A stretch of 7,131 nucleotides of DNA from NCBI GenBank assembly GCA_034432855.1, contig DAOUBA010000048.1:1-7131 (forward strand), read 5' to 3'. The position numbers and the translations under genes are program-made. Origin of the DNA: DAOUBA01 sp034432855. Lineage in GTDB: Bacteria > Chloroflexota > Anaerolineae > B4-G1. A model generated the notes under the pieces. The model was given only the letters and a program-made list of their open reading frames with translations, did no database searches and was not told where the DNA came from. Numbering within the stretch: the first letter of the stretch is position 1; every line of letters begins with the position of its first letter. Positions 7,092 to 7,131 of this stretch are shown piece after piece.

Positions 7092-7131
7092 GGTGCTCAT
7101 CGGCCCAAATCCGGCACTTTCTGCGCGGATT

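Overview
The window looks like a chromosomal segment of a high-GC, non-model bacterium, most likely a Chloroflexota (Anaerolineae-like) member. That guess rests on three things: the Pro/Thr-rich 'PTPTP' and 'VPTEEP' surface linkers, a B12-type radical SAM protein of a style common in that phylum, and well-formed sigma-70-type promoters, one of which sits right at a start codon. It is inference from protein style, not a database match.

Left part (1-876, minus strand). A small exported protein (165-554) has an N-terminal membrane segment, a Pro/Thr linker, an LPESG motif, a C-terminal membrane helix and an Arg/Lys tail, the layout of a sortase substrate. Fifty bases downstream on the same strand a second membrane protein begins at 114 and runs off the left edge; a sortase is an attractive but unproven guess. 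The pair is served by a perfect consensus promoter (TTGACA, 17 nt, TATAAT) at 769-797. About 208 nt of leader separate it from the first ATG, containing a long interrupted hairpin, a run of seven T and a second hairpin next to the ribosome binding site.

Divergent to it, a second strong promoter (TTGACT, 17 nt, TATAAT, 840-868) points right and places its predicted start point at or within 2 nt of the ATG of an unknown helical protein (877-1359), so that mRNA is probably leaderless. Next is a B12-binding-type radical SAM enzyme (1486-3087) of unknown substrate, closed by a clear Rho-independent terminator (3119-3147).

Middle (3150-5747). A REP-like GC palindrome lies just upstream of a complete ATP-dependent Lon protease (3285-5747) with intact Walker motifs and Ser-Lys dyad.

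Right part (5767-7131). Convergent with lon, 19 bp away, is a lipoprotein resembling the LppM/DUF3153 family (5767-6684, minus strand). It has a lipobox at the N-terminus and a Cys-containing CTERM-like helix plus Arg cluster at the C-terminus. The last 435 bp have no credible protein gene but are full of structure: five hairpins between 6835 and 6944, three of them (6870-6944) enclosed by integron attC-like end motifs (6856-6976), then a plus-strand Rho-independent terminator at 7066-7091 with no protein gene upstream to terminate. This stretch is the best candidate for something undescribed: a structured ncRNA, an orphan attC-like site or a dispersed element.

No rRNA, tRNA, CRISPR array, transposase or phage gene was seen.
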